The notes under the pieces are model-generated. The model worked only from the letters and a program-made list of their open reading frames with translations, searched no databases and was not told where the DNA came from. From contig NZ_CP081299.1 in the NCBI RefSeq assembly GCF_019711195.1, positions 3,286,001 to 3,350,000 on the forward strand: a stretch of 64,000 nucleotides of DNA, given 5' to 3'. Shown here in pieces: positions 7,370 to 17,087 of this stretch (position 1 is its first letter; every line of letters begins with the position of its first letter). Position numbers and translations under genes: made by a program. The stretch comes from Dyadobacter sp. NIV53. GTDB taxonomy: Bacteria > Bacteroidota > Bacteroidia > Cytophagales > Spirosomataceae.

Positions 7370-8429
7370 GAGAAAGAGGAACGAAGGTTATTACGGCTGA
7401 TAATAATCCAGATCACAACCGGAGCACCCAACAAGGAAGTGACTACGTTAATGGGAAGGACGGTTTGTGTGCCGGGCATCTGAGCAATAATATCGCAAAC
7501 CAGCATTAATACACTTCCAACCAGGCAGGTCGCAGGAATGAGAATCCGGTGATCGGATGTTCCCAGCAATGAGCGGGTTATATGCGGAATGGCAATACCA
7601 ATAAAGCCGATCGGGCCGCAAAATGCGGTGATACTTCCCGTGAGCAGGCTCGTTCCGGCCATGATCAAAAAACGCGTCCGGCCAACAGTAAGACCCATAC
7701 TTCTTGCATAATTCTCCCCCAACAAAAGTGCATTTAATGCTTTCGAAGAAATAAAGGCCAGTATTAATCCAAATACGACAACAACAGAAAGTACATATAA
7801 ATGATCCTGAACTACGCCACCCAAAGAACCAAATGTCCACATAATGTATTCCTGTAACTGTTCCGGCTGACTGAAATATTGCCAGATGCTCACTATAGAA
7901 AGTGTAATAGTCCCGATCATAACGCCGACTATCAGTAATATCACATTGTCACGGATTCTGCCGGCAATCAATAAAATCATAAACAAAACCAGTGCGGATC
8001 CCAGCGAAGCCATGGCTATAATTAACCAGCTTCCGGAAAGCCCCAATTGCCTGATCGCATAAATACTTGTACTGCTTCCGCCTGTCAGCATAACGGCAGC
8101 CACGCCAAGCCCGGCGCCGGCAGTAATACCCAGTTCTGATGGTCCGGCTAACGGATTCCTGAATAAAGTCTGCATTTGTAATCCGCTTACCGAAAGTCCG
8201 CAACCTACCAGTATAGCAGTAATGGCTTTGGGAAGACGAATTTTTTCAATGATAAATAACCACGCAGTATTATCAGATTCATGAGAAAAAATAATCCTGA
8301 TTACCTCACTGAAAGGGATTTCGACTGAGCCCAACAGTATATCCAGTAAAAAAAGAATACAACCAGAATCACAAGACCGATTATAATCAGTTTATGTGAC
8401 CCGGAAGAACCAGCAGAATCAATTTTCAT
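7366..8429 (-). CDS. ABC transporter permease, FecCD type (N-terminal frameshift)
   Basis: This polytopic permease of the FecCD/BtuC family has about nine to ten hydrophobic segments, with family signatures RNPLAGPSELGITAGAGLG and CGPIGFIGIAIPHITR. The natural start is ATG at 8427-8429, giving a first membrane helix (LIIIGLVILVVFF). The frame is then broken at a T7 run (A7 at 8348-8354 on the + strand); one extra base rejoins it to LLDILLGSVEIPF. As read, the ORF starts at 8334. It is preceded by the binding protein and overlaps the ATPase start. Confidence 0.88.
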
Positions 8430-8472
8430 GTATAATATTTAGTGGACGTCCGGTTAAACAGCCGGCAGCCAT

Positions 8473-9666
8473 TTATTTTATTTGCTTATAATAAACCAAC
8501 TGATGTTCAGGGAGTAATTCCGGATGAAATATTCTGATCATATCCGCCAATACAGTTTGCGGGTTCATATTACCCGATTCAAAAAAATCATTAGACCCTT
8601 TTTCATTTACCCGGTTATTATAACTGTACATTTTACCGGATTTGTATGCTTTAAAATCACTGTAACGCGAATCCTGGGCCAGGATCTCCTTTTTTGTATC
8701 CTTACTGCTAAAACCAACATTCATCCAGTAATCGGCATTCAGGGCAACCGGATAAACTGTTTCAAAACCAAGTGAAAGACTGCCGGTTGTTTTTGTGTTC
8801 CTCCAATGATAATCAGCCCCTGCATCATTGAAAAACTGCGCCATATAACTGTCGCCACTTGGTAAAAACCATACATCTTTTGTATTCAGTCCGGATATAA
8901 TATCAGGTTTATGAGTCGTTTTTTTGGCAAGATCGGCCAGCCGGTTATATTCTTTTTCGATTACTGAAAACTTTTGATTTACCAGTTTTTCCTTATTGAG
9001 TAAAGCTGCCAGCAATTTCACCCATTCAGCTCTGGCCAAAGGCGTAGTTTCTACCCATTCAGAATTGATTAAAGCCGGAATTCCTGCATCTTTTAATGTT
9101 TGGTAATGCCCCATTCCAGCTCCCGGACTTCCCATAGCCATAATCAGATCAGGATGCATTGTAATAAGCTTTTCTTCATTTATTCCCTGGTCTTTTCCGG
9201 CTTCGGTGATTTTCCCGGCAGCAATCATCGTAATCACTTCCGGAGCATAAACGTATTGCAGGCCTGCCAAACCAGTAAGAATATCGTAAGATTCCAAAAA
9301 ACCCAGCAATCCAACATGCATGGATGACATCGCAACCAGGCTACGAATTGGCACCTCAATAACCTGATAATCAGCATAATTTTCAGGCCGCGTACTTCCG
9401 CGTTGTAAAAGCAGGTATTTTGTAGTATCCGTCGTTTTTTCAAATGGGCTTAAAATATTTACGACCTTATAATGATTAAAATACTGAATTGTAAAACCTT
9501 TTGCATGATTGATTTTTACTCTTTCAGGATAATAATTTTTTGTGTCAAAGGTAGGTTCCTGCCCATCACTTTGTGACTTTTTAGATTGGCAGCCAGTTAG
9601 AAGACTTAATATGATCAGCAATGAAACGGCCGACCGGAAAGAAAACTGAATAATTTTTATTGTCAT
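8473..9666 (-). CDS. ABC transporter substrate-binding lipoprotein, FecB/BtuF type
   Basis: The chosen start, ATG at 9664-9666, gives 397 residues with a lipoprotein signal whose lipobox is LLTGC. An upstream in-frame start would add 39 unlikely residues. The rest has the periplasmic-binding-protein helical-backbone pattern (VGLLGFLESYDILTGLAG, HPDLIMAMG, NADYWMNVGF). It should deliver a metal chelate (siderophore, haem or cobalamin) to the permease encoded 43 bases downstream. No cobalamin riboswitch is evident upstream, which leans towards iron or haem. A possible promoter motif, CAAAAGTA at 9749-9756 (TACTTTTG on the gene's strand), lies upstream. Confidence 0.88.
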   Translation of the reverse strand: MTIKIIQFSFRSAVSLLIILSLLTGCQSKKSQSDGQEPTFDTKNYYPERVKINHAKGFTIQYFNHYKVVNILSPFEKTTDTTKYLLLQRGSTRPENYADYQVIEVPIRSLVAMSSMHVGLLGFLESYDILTGLAGLQYVYAPEVITMIAAGKITEAGKDQGINEEKLITMHPDLIMAMGSPGAGMGHYQTLKDAGIPALINSEWVETTPLARAEWVKLLAALLNKEKLVNQKFSVIEKEYNRLADLAKKTTHKPDIISGLNTKDVWFLPSGDSYMAQFFNDAGADYHWRNTKTTGSLSLGFETVYPVALNADYWMNVGFSSKDTKKEILAQDSRYSDFKAYKSGKMYSYNNRVNEKGSNDFFESGNMNPQTVLADMIRIFHPELLPEHQLVYYKQIK

Positions 9667-9786
9667 ATATTTCCTGATGTCTTTTCTGACAAAGACTACT
9701 AATTGCTTTTTACAACTTTTAAATAGTATAAAGCAGACTGAATAATGACAAAAGTAGTGAGAATTGAAGTGGAAGTTATGCATTGG

Positions 9787-9827
9787 TTCTGTATAAACCC
9801 AAGGCTTAACCCAGGATTTATACAGAA
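9787..9827. repeat. inverted repeat between two minus-strand genes
   Basis: TTCTGTATAAACCC at 9787-9800 pairs with the sequence at 9814-9827, with one wobble position, around a 13-base loop. It starts 8 bases past the stop of the 134-residue gene. It lacks a T tract, so it may be a weak terminator, an mRNA 3' stabiliser or an operator for the importer operon. Confidence 0.55.
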
Positions 9828-9834
9828 TCCTGAT

Positions 9835-10239
9835 TCATATATAAGTAAGCATTTGTGTTACGTTGTTTAAACCTGCCTGAATCGTGTCTATAGATTTTGT
9901 ACCGTGATAATACCCAATAATGTGCAGTTCGTCGTAAACATTGACAAGCAGTCGCAAAAGTTTTTTGTCATACTTGCGAACGCGGCTTGTGTAATCTTCT
10001 ATACTTTTTGGTTTAGTAAATTTATCTCCTTCTTTCTGTTTAAGATATTCATCCAAAATAAGAAGTGCCGCAGAATATGCCGTTCCTGCAGCCATTTTAA
10101 CATATTTAACATCCGCATAAAGCCCGTCTTTTTTGCCTGCTTTTTCACGGAGTATCTCCCTGGCATTCTGCAAATATCTTTCGGCTTCTTCAACAGGTAC
10201 AAGTCCAACCGTAAGATTTCCCTTTAAATCCTTTTTCAT
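9835..10239 (-). CDS. DUF5618-like helical protein
   Basis: This 134-residue, lysine-rich, soluble, all-helical protein has the segment EEAERYLQNAREILREKAGKKDGLY, then KYVKMAAGTAYSAALLILDEYL and a C-terminal helix pair ending NNVTQMLTYI. The pattern matches small Bacteroidota proteins annotated DUF5618, which resemble HEPN-like helical bundles. The RxK/RxxxDK part (TSRVRKYDKKLL) is conserved in my recollection, but no activity is known. It is monocistronic as far as can be seen. Confidence 0.75.
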   Translation of the reverse strand: MKKDLKGNLTVGLVPVEEAERYLQNAREILREKAGKKDGLYADVKYVKMAAGTAYSAALLILDEYLKQKEGDKFTKPKSIEDYTSRVRKYDKKLLRLLVNVYDELHIIGYYHGTKSIDTIQAGLNNVTQMLTYI

Positions 10240-10373
10240 ACTTTAATTTGATAAGAATTAGATTGTTGATGATGTTTTATCTGCCTGAAAGTTAACAATT
10301 TTTGAGCCTTGTTTATTCATTAATTTGCCGGATTACATTTTTTAACTGGCACACTTTTGTTATTTTTTACTTT

Positions 10374-11465
10374 ATGCCATCACAACCTCTTTTACAATTT
10401 ACCGGAAAAAGTATCTACTGTTCTCAGGCAGATGCACATATTGATCCGTGGATACCTGTTGACCTCGCCATTATCACACACGCACATAGCGATCATGCAC
10501 GTTGGGGAAGCAAACATTATCTGTCCCACAAAGACAGTGAACCCATTTTGCGTTTGAGATTGGGGCCTGATATCTCTTTACAGACAGTTGAATACGGAGA
10601 AAAATTTGTAATAAATGGTGTTACATTTTCCCTGCATCCCGCAGGCCATATTATTGGGTCTGCCCAGATTCGGGTGGAGTATAAAGGGGAAATATGGGTG
10701 GCAAGCGGTGATTACAAGCTGGAAGATGATCATTTTTGTGTTCCTTTTGAGCCGGTGAAATGCAATGTATTCATTACTGAGTCTACGTTTGGTTTACCTA
10801 TTTACAAGTGGCAGCCTCAGCAGGAAATTTTTTCTGAAATTGATAATTGGTGGGCTCAGAATAAAATAGAGGACAAAGCGAGTATTCTGATGGGTTATTC
10901 ACTTGGAAAAATGCAGCGGATCTTAAAAGGGATTGAACTGAAAGATAAAATCATTTATGCACACGGCGCAATTTACACGCTTAATGAAAGATTAAGACAG
11001 GCGGGTTTTGATCTGCCTGAACTTACGCTGGTTACAAAAGAAACAGACCGTAAGCTTTTCAGGGGTTCACTGGTACTGGCTCCACCGTCGGTTGACAGCA
11101 GTACCTGGATCAAGAAATTTGCACCTTTTTCTCTTGGATATTGCTCAGGCTGGATGGCTTTACGAGGTGCTAAAAATCGAAGAGCAGTAGACCAGGGATT
11201 TATTTTGAGTGATCACGTGGATTGGCCGGACCTGAATACAGCAGTTGTAGAATCCGGTGCAGAAAAAGTATACGTAACACACGGATACACAAGTATTTTT
11301 TCAAGATGGCTGAATGAAAATGGCATTGAAGCCGGGGAAGTTAATACTATGTACGGAAATGAGGAGGAAGTAGAGAAAGGAGAAGAGGAGGAAGGAAAGA
11401 TGGAGGAAGGGGAAAAAGGGAAAACGGAGGATGGGGCCATTCCGGTTACACAGACTAACAGCTAA
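10374..11465 (+). CDS. ligase-associated DNA damage response exonuclease (MBL fold)
   Basis: This metallo-beta-lactamase-fold nuclease is related to SNM1/CPSF-73. The metal motif is THAHSDHARWG, followed by HPAGHIIGSAQIRVEY, SGDYK and a C-terminal SDHVDW. The start ATG at 10374 was chosen because the protein then begins just before the first strand. It opens the four-gene ligase-associated set of Gram-negative bacteria and ends 8 bases before the ligase. Its last ~35 residues are low-complexity Glu/Lys/Gly encoded by a GA-rich tract (about 11356-11440), unlike the body of the protein. Confidence 0.93.
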   Translation: MPSQPLLQFTGKSIYCSQADAHIDPWIPVDLAIITHAHSDHARWGSKHYLSHKDSEPILRLRLGPDISLQTVEYGEKFVINGVTFSLHPAGHIIGSAQIRVEYKGEIWVASGDYKLEDDHFCVPFEPVKCNVFITESTFGLPIYKWQPQQEIFSEIDNWWAQNKIEDKASILMGYSLGKMQRILKGIELKDKIIYAHGAIYTLNERLRQAGFDLPELTLVTKETDRKLFRGSLVLAPPSVDSSTWIKKFAPFSLGYCSGWMALRGAKNRRAVDQGFILSDHVDWPDLNTAVVESGAEKVYVTHGYTSIFSRWLNENGIEAGEVNTMYGNEEEVEKGEEEEGKMEEGEKGKTEDGAIPVTQTNS

Positions 11466-11473
11466 AAAAACAC

Positions 11474-13072
11474 ATGAAACAATTTGCTGAACTCTTTATG
11501 AATCTGGACCGCACCAACAAAACCAATGCAAAGGTAGAGTTGATGAAAAACTATTTTCTGACTGCACCGGATGAAGATAAAATGTGGGCACTGACTTTAT
11601 TCACCGGTCGCCGGCCATCGTTTAAAGTAAACCGGACGCAGGTAAAAGAATGGGCAGCAGCTGAGGCCAATATTCCTATGTGGTTATTTCAGGAAAGTTA
11701 TCACAGTGTTGGTGACCTGGGCGAAACGATTTCCCTTATTCTTCCAAGAACCCACACGCTGGATTCGGATAAGACATTAACAGAATGGTTTTATTATTTG
11801 AGCCTGTTGCCTAAAATGACTGATGAAGAAAAACATGATCACATTTTACAGGCATGGATGCAATTGTCCCAACACGAAACATTTGTATTCAATAAGTTAC
11901 TGATGGGCAGTTTCCGGATCGGTGTTTCCCAAACATTAGTTGTACGTGCACTGGCCGAAGCTACCTCAACAGATTCCAGTGTAATTGCACACAGGGTAAT
12001 GGGAGAATGGCATCCTTTGAAAACTACTTTTGAGAAACTGATCCTGGATGAGGGCGAAAATGACAATGCTTCAAGGCCTTATCCGTTTTTTCTGGCTTAT
12101 CCGATCGAAGGCGATGTATCGGGCCTGGGAAACCCGGAAGACTGGTTTGTAGAGTGGAAATGGGATGGTATCCGGTCACAGATCATTTATAGAAATAACG
12201 AATTATTTATCTGGACCAGAGGTGAGGAATTATCTACTGACAAATTCCCGGAATTGCATTTCCTCAGTTCTGTATTACCAAACGGCACGGTCCTGGACGG
12301 AGAAATTGTAAGTTACCTGGATAGTAAACCAATGCCTTTCAGCGTATTGCAAACAAGGATTGGCAGGAAAAATCTTTCTAAAAAAGTTCTGGAAGAAGCA
12401 CCTGTTGCTTTCATTGCCTATGATATTATGGAAGCAAACGGAGTTGACATCCGAAATCTGACACAATTACAAAGGCGGGCACAATTGGTAGAAATTTATC
12501 AGAATATGCCGGTTCAGGGTGTATTTAATCTTTCTCCATTGGTGGAATTTTCAGAATGGAGCACATTACACGATTTGCACCCTACCTCACGTGAAAATAT
12601 TGCTGAGGGTTTTATGATCAAAAGGAAGAACAGTACGTATCAGGTCGGAAGGAAAAAAGGAGATTGGTGGAAATGGAAAATTGATCCGTTGAGTGTGGAT
12701 GCTGTGTTGATTTATGCACAAAAAGGATCAGGACGCCGGGCAGAACTTTTCACTGATTACACTTTTGCAGTTTGGGGCGATGACGGAAAACTGATTCCTT
12801 TTGCAAAAGCTTATTCCGGATTAACTGATGTTGAAATCGGCCAGGTTGATTATTTTATCAAACGTAATATTCTTGAAAAATTTGGCCCCGTAAGAACGGT
12901 AAAACCAGAATTGGTTTTTGAAATCGGATTTGAAGGCATTAATGAATCTTCCCGGCATAAGTCAGGAATTGCAGTGCGTTTTCCAAGAATATTGAGATGG
13001 CGAAAAGATAAAAAACCGGAAGAAGCAGATACGCTGAAAAGTTTGAAAGGAATTTTAGAGCTGTATAAATAG
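11474..13072 (+). CDS. ATP-dependent DNA ligase (ligase-associated repair set)
   Basis: The 532-residue ligase has an N-terminal DNA-binding domain (FAELFMNLDRTNKTNAKVELM) and the adenylation motif I VEWKWDGIR with the nucleophile Lys. Motif III (VLDGEIVSY), motif IV (EGFMIKRKN) and motif V (WWKWKIDPL) follow, then an OB-fold C-terminus. It seals nicks and acts alongside NAD-dependent LigA. The family normally travels with the exonuclease, helicase and phosphoesterase found here. Confidence 0.95.
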   Translation: MKQFAELFMNLDRTNKTNAKVELMKNYFLTAPDEDKMWALTLFTGRRPSFKVNRTQVKEWAAAEANIPMWLFQESYHSVGDLGETISLILPRTHTLDSDKTLTEWFYYLSLLPKMTDEEKHDHILQAWMQLSQHETFVFNKLLMGSFRIGVSQTLVVRALAEATSTDSSVIAHRVMGEWHPLKTTFEKLILDEGENDNASRPYPFFLAYPIEGDVSGLGNPEDWFVEWKWDGIRSQIIYRNNELFIWTRGEELSTDKFPELHFLSSVLPNGTVLDGEIVSYLDSKPMPFSVLQTRIGRKNLSKKVLEEAPVAFIAYDIMEANGVDIRNLTQLQRRAQLVEIYQNMPVQGVFNLSPLVEFSEWSTLHDLHPTSRENIAEGFMIKRKNSTYQVGRKKGDWWKWKIDPLSVDAVLIYAQKGSGRRAELFTDYTFAVWGDDGKLIPFAKAYSGLTDVEIGQVDYFIKRNILEKFGPVRTVKPELVFEIGFEGINESSRHKSGIAVRFPRILRWRKDKKPEEADTLKSLKGILELYK

Positions 13073-13076
13073 CATG

Positions 13077-13117
13077 AAGTCTGCAATTGTAACATTGTAT
13101 GTTAGATTTGCAGACTT
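13077..13117. terminator. hairpin after the ligase gene
   Basis: A perfect 10-bp stem, AAGTCTGCAA at 13077-13086 with 13108-13117, sits between the convergent ligase and vapC stops. The T run is poor, so termination strength is uncertain. Confidence 0.5.
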
Positions 13118-13129
13118 ACTGAGAATATT

Positions 13130-13525
13130 TTACCATACCACTTCAATAATGTTATTGTATTGATAAAACTTTTCATCGGCAGAAATTAATGTAAATTTTT
13201 CTGAAAATGCTGTTGCCAGAATAAGCCTGTCAAATGGGTCACGATGATTGGGAAGAAGTGAAATCTGGTCATAACTATCCAAATACTCTTTTTTTATTGG
13301 AAGTAAAATGATTCCAATTCTCTCTATTTCAGTAATGTATTCGTTAATTGATTTTGTCAATTCAAGTTTCCCAATTTTCTTTTTAATTGCAATTTCAAAA
13401 AAGGAAATAATATTGACAAAGCATGCAGAATCTATATTTATTATTATGCTTTTAGCCGTTGCAGAAAGGCGAGATTCTTCATCCAAAGCCCAAAGTATTA
13501 CATGTGTATCAAGTAAATAAGCCAT
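13130..13525 (-). CDS. VapC-like PIN-domain toxin
   Basis: This 131-residue PIN-domain protein opens with YLLDTHVILWALD, carrying the first catalytic Asp (residue 6). It has a central acidic residue in SFFEIAIKKKIGKLEL and the RDPFDRLILATA block with further acids. PIN toxins cleave RNA in a metal-dependent way. The gene overlaps the end of the antitoxin gene by one base. It lies on the opposite strand inside the DNA-repair cluster, between ligase and helicase, which suggests later insertion of the pair. Confidence 0.9.
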   Translation of the reverse strand: MAYLLDTHVILWALDEESRLSATAKSIIINIDSACFVNIISFFEIAIKKKIGKLELTKSINEYITEIERIGIILLPIKKEYLDSYDQISLLPNHRDPFDRLILATAFSEKFTLISADEKFYQYNNIIEVVW

Positions 13526-13740
13526 TACATGTAATCCTTTAAATCATCAATTGGATCATTGAAATCATCTGACATTTTGATGGTGCCTTTCATTGTACCC
13601 AAAGGACGTTTTCGTAACAGAACCACTGGATCCGTTTCTTCTATAAAGGTTATCAGGATTTTTGCTTTTTTCTTCAAAGGTGGCGTCTCTTTAAATATTA
13701 TACGACCATTCTCATAAATTCCTTCAATAGTTGTTATCAT
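13525..13740 (-). CDS. VapB-like antitoxin partner of the PIN toxin
   Basis: This 71-residue protein begins ITTIEGIYENGRIIFKETPPLKKKAKILITF, a short beta-rich N-terminus of the DUF104/DUF2281 type seen in small antitoxins. An acidic C-terminal tail (DDFNDPIDDLKDYM) would bind the toxin. Its position just upstream of, and overlapping, vapC is the classic antitoxin-first order. Confidence 0.82.
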   Translation of the reverse strand: MITTIEGIYENGRIIFKETPPLKKKAKILITFIEETDPVVLLRKRPLGTMKGTIKMSDDFNDPIDDLKDYM

Positions 13741-13925
13741 CTTCGGATCATTTAAGAAGTTATCAAATATACCAGATTTTAGATATTTAATTATTACTTT
13801 AATTAGTTATGATTTAGCTTCTTTACAAATGGAACAGAATTTGTGGATAAATAATCATTCAGTACAATTAAATATTGTGCTGAATAAGTTTTCTTTTTAG
13901 TCATCTTTTAATTTTCCATTCCCCT

Positions 13926-16383
13926 TTGACAAAATCCCGTGGACATATCATTGCTGAGCAATGGTTTAAATCAAAAAAATGGAAATGGGCAGCTTTTCAG
14001 AAAGAAGCAGCCGCAGCTTATTTATCAGGGAAAAGCGGGCTGATCAATGCTCCGACAGGAAGTGGAAAAACATATTCGCTCTGGATTCCAATTTTAATCC
14101 GCTATATTAATACTGCACCAAAACTTACAATAAAACCACGCAAAGGATTACAGGTATTGTGGGTAACGCCGTTACGAGCGCTTTCCAAAGATTTACACCG
14201 GAATATGGAAATGGCTTGCCTGGAAATGAACCTGAATTGGCAAATCGGGATGCGTACCGGTGATACAAGTACAGAAGGAAAGAAACGCCCAGAAAAAGCA
14301 AATGCCTGATACGCTGATTATTACGCCTGAAAGCCTGCATCTTTTATTTACGCAAAAGAACAGTTATGAAATCTTTAAAAACCTGCATACGGTTGTCGTG
14401 GATGAATGGCATGAACTGATGGGCAGCAAACGGGGTACACAAACTGAACTGGCGCTGGCAAGACTAAGAAACATGAATCCGGAATTGCAAACATGGGGCA
14501 TATCTGCAACCATCGGTAATCTGGACGAAGCTATGCAGGTATTGCTGGGAATGCGTAAAAGTGCCGAGGAACCGGTGATTATTAAAGCTAAAAGTGAAAA
14601 GAAGATTACGGTTGAAAGTATTTTGCCCGAAAAAGTGGAAACACTGCCATGGTATGGCTACATGGGCGTCAGGCTTGTAGACAAAGTTGTGGAAGTGGTG
14701 AACAAGAGCAATACGACTTTATTATTTACAAATACGCGTGCTCAATCAGAAATCTGGTACCGGAATATTATTGAAAAATATCCGGAATTTGCCGGAATTA
14801 TGGCTTTGCACCATGGATCGCTGGATCGTGAAATACGGGATTGGGTAGAAGACGCTTTACATCTGGGAAAGCTAAAACTTGTAATCTGTACAGCAAGCCT
14901 GGATTTAGGCGTTGATTTTCGTCCGGTTGAAACGGTAATTCAGGTGGGAAGCCCCAAAAGTATAGCGCGGTTTGTACAACGTGCAGGCAGGAGCGGACAC
15001 CAGCCGGGAGCGGAAAGTAAAATTTATTTTTGTCCGGTAAATTCCCTGGAATTATTAGAAGCAGTTTCCCTGAGAGAAGGTGTGGTTAAAAATGTGCTGG
15101 AAGATCGCCCGCCAGTTGTCCAGGCTTTTGATGTACTGGCGCAATGGATGATCACACTTGCAGTCGGGGGAGGTTTTGAAGAGCAGCAATTATTTGAAGA
15201 AATTCAGGACGCATATGGTTATCAGTTTATCAACCGTCAGGAATGGGAGTGGTTATTGGGTTATATCACAACCGGAAGTGCTTCTTTGACGGTGTATGAT
15301 GAATACAAAAAAGTAGAAAGAATAGACGGCCGTTATGTTGTCAATAGCCGAAAAGTAGCGTTGCGGCATGTACTGAGCATGGGAACCATCGTTTCAGATA
15401 GTGTGCTCAAAGTAAAATTTCAGCACGGGAAATACCTGGGTGCGGTGGAAGAATCTTTTGCAACCCGGTTAAAAGCAGGTGATGCTTTTTATTTTGCAGG
15501 AATGAATGTGGAGTTTGTACGGATTCATGAAATGACGGTTACTGTAAAAAAAGCGGAAGGTAAAAAAGGTTTCCTGATCCGCTGGGCCGGGAGTAGAATG
15601 TCTCTGTCTTCCCAGCTTTCTTCTTTTATCCGTGAGCGGGTTGCAAATGCGCTCGATAATCCACTTAAGGAAAAAGAACTCGCAAAAATGCAGCCGTTAC
15701 TGGAATTACAGCAGGAACGTTCTGTAATCCCGAATATGGATGAATTACTGATCGAACAATGTGAAACCAGGGAAGGACATCATATATTTATATTTCCGTT
15801 TGAAGGCAGGCTGGTTCATGAAGGTATGGCAATTCTGATGGCTTATCGTTTGAGTAAGATCAAACCTATCACTTTTTCACTGGCAATGAATGATTACGGA
15901 TTCGAATTATTAAGTGACCAGTATGTTGATATTGAGGCGGTTTCAAAAGAGATTGACCTTTTTTCGACAAAACATCTGGTGGATGATATTTACCAGAGTG
16001 TAAATGCCACAGAAATGGCGAAACGAAAATTCAGGGAAATTGCGGCCATTGCCGGACTCATGTTTCAGGGATACCCGGGAAAAGTTGTGAAGACGAAACA
16101 TTTACAGGCTTCCAGTTCGTTACTGTTTACAGTAATGACCAAATATGAAAATAATAATCTGCTTGTAAACCAGGCATATCAGGAAGTGCTGACTTACCAG
16201 CTGGAAGAAGTTCGGATGCGTAAAGCATTAGACAGGATTGAAACACAGAAAATTTTATTCAAAAAAACGATAAAACCAACACCATTTTCTTTCCCGATTA
16301 TGGTGGACCGTTTAAGGGAACAATTAACTTCGGAAAAACTGGATGACCGGATCCAGAAGATGATCAAACAATATGCAGATTGA
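13926..16383 (+). pseudogene. ligase-associated DEXH-box helicase (Lhr-like), one-base frameshift
   Basis: The two ORFs together make one helicase. 13926-14309 carries the N-terminus with Walker A APTGSGKTYS and motif Ia VTPLRALSKDLH. The frame carrying 14313-16383 has TPESLH, motif II VDEWHE, motif III SATIGN, CTASLDLGVDF and QRAGRSGHQPG, then a long Lhr-type C-terminus. The frames join if CCC at 14288-14290 is read as CC, giving continuous ...KKRQKKQMPDTLIITPESL. Start is TTG 13926. The stop overlaps the pdeM start by 11 bases. The break looks like a sequencing indel, not decay, because both halves are perfectly conserved. Confidence 0.9.
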
Positions 16384-17014
16384 AATAAGGGAAAATCACT
16401 TTTTGTTATTATCACAAAGGGCCATTTTTTGGGAAGAAAAACAAACATTACTCATTGGTGACCTGCATTTGGGAAAAATAACGCATTTTAGAAAAGAAGG
16501 AATTGCAGTCCCCAATATTGCCGCAGAAAATAATTTTTTACGTCTTAATGAATTGGTTCAGAATACAGGTGCCAGCCGTATTATTTTTCTTGGCGATCTG
16601 TTTCATAGCAAATACAACTCCGAATGGGAAACTTTCACTGCGTGGAGAAATCAGCATCATTATATTGATATGATCATTGTAATTGGCAACCATGATATTT
16701 TACCAGTGAATATGTTCTTAGAAGCTGATTTGCAAGTATTTGAAAACGATTTCGAAGAGGATGGATTCATTTTTACGCATCATCCGAAAACTGAGTTTGA
16801 TCATTCAAAGTTTATTTTTGCTGGCCATATTCACCCTGTTTTCACTTCATATGGAAAAGGCAGGCAAAGTGTAAGGCTTCCCTGTTTTGTGATTGATAAA
16901 AACCAGGCAATAGTACCCAGTTTCGGCGTTTTTACTGGCGGATTTCCAATGGATCTGGCTGATAACCGAAAGATTTATGTAACAACGGAAACGAAGGTTT
17001 TTTCAATTTGCTAG
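16373..17014 (+). CDS. pdeM: ligase-associated DNA damage response endonuclease PdeM
   Basis: This 213-residue calcineurin-like metallophosphoesterase has all metal-binding motifs in order: GDLHLGK, FLGDLFHSK, GNHD and FAGHIHP. It is the last gene of the ligase-associated repair set and overlaps the helicase end. The family pairs with the ligase-associated exonuclease, ligase and helicase and is thought to process DNA ends. Confidence 0.92.
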   Translation: MQIEIRENHFLLLSQRAIFWEEKQTLLIGDLHLGKITHFRKEGIAVPNIAAENNFLRLNELVQNTGASRIIFLGDLFHSKYNSEWETFTAWRNQHHYIDMIIVIGNHDILPVNMFLEADLQVFENDFEEDGFIFTHHPKTEFDHSKFIFAGHIHPVFTSYGKGRQSVRLPCFVIDKNQAIVPSFGVFTGGFPMDLADNRKIYVTTETKVFSIC

Positions 17015-17022
17015 CATCAACT

Positions 17023-17077
17023 AATCAAAAACCGGAATTATATGGAATCTGATTCCATATAATTCCGGTTTTTGATT
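17023..17077. repeat. perfect 27-bp-arm palindrome
   Basis: Bases 17023-17049 are the exact reverse complement of 17051-17077, with a single T between the arms. It begins 9 bases after the pdeM stop and ends 10 bases before the ATPase start codon. It could be a strong terminator for the repair operon (the right arm contains TTTTTG), an operator, or a small mobile palindrome. Confidence 0.9.
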
Positions 17078-17087
17078 ATATTTGATC

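Noticed and set aside
9667..9834. Cobalamin riboswitch upstream of the FecBDE-type operon
   Set aside because: No B12-box-like sequence is visible; only a simple inverted repeat and a possible -7 element are seen.
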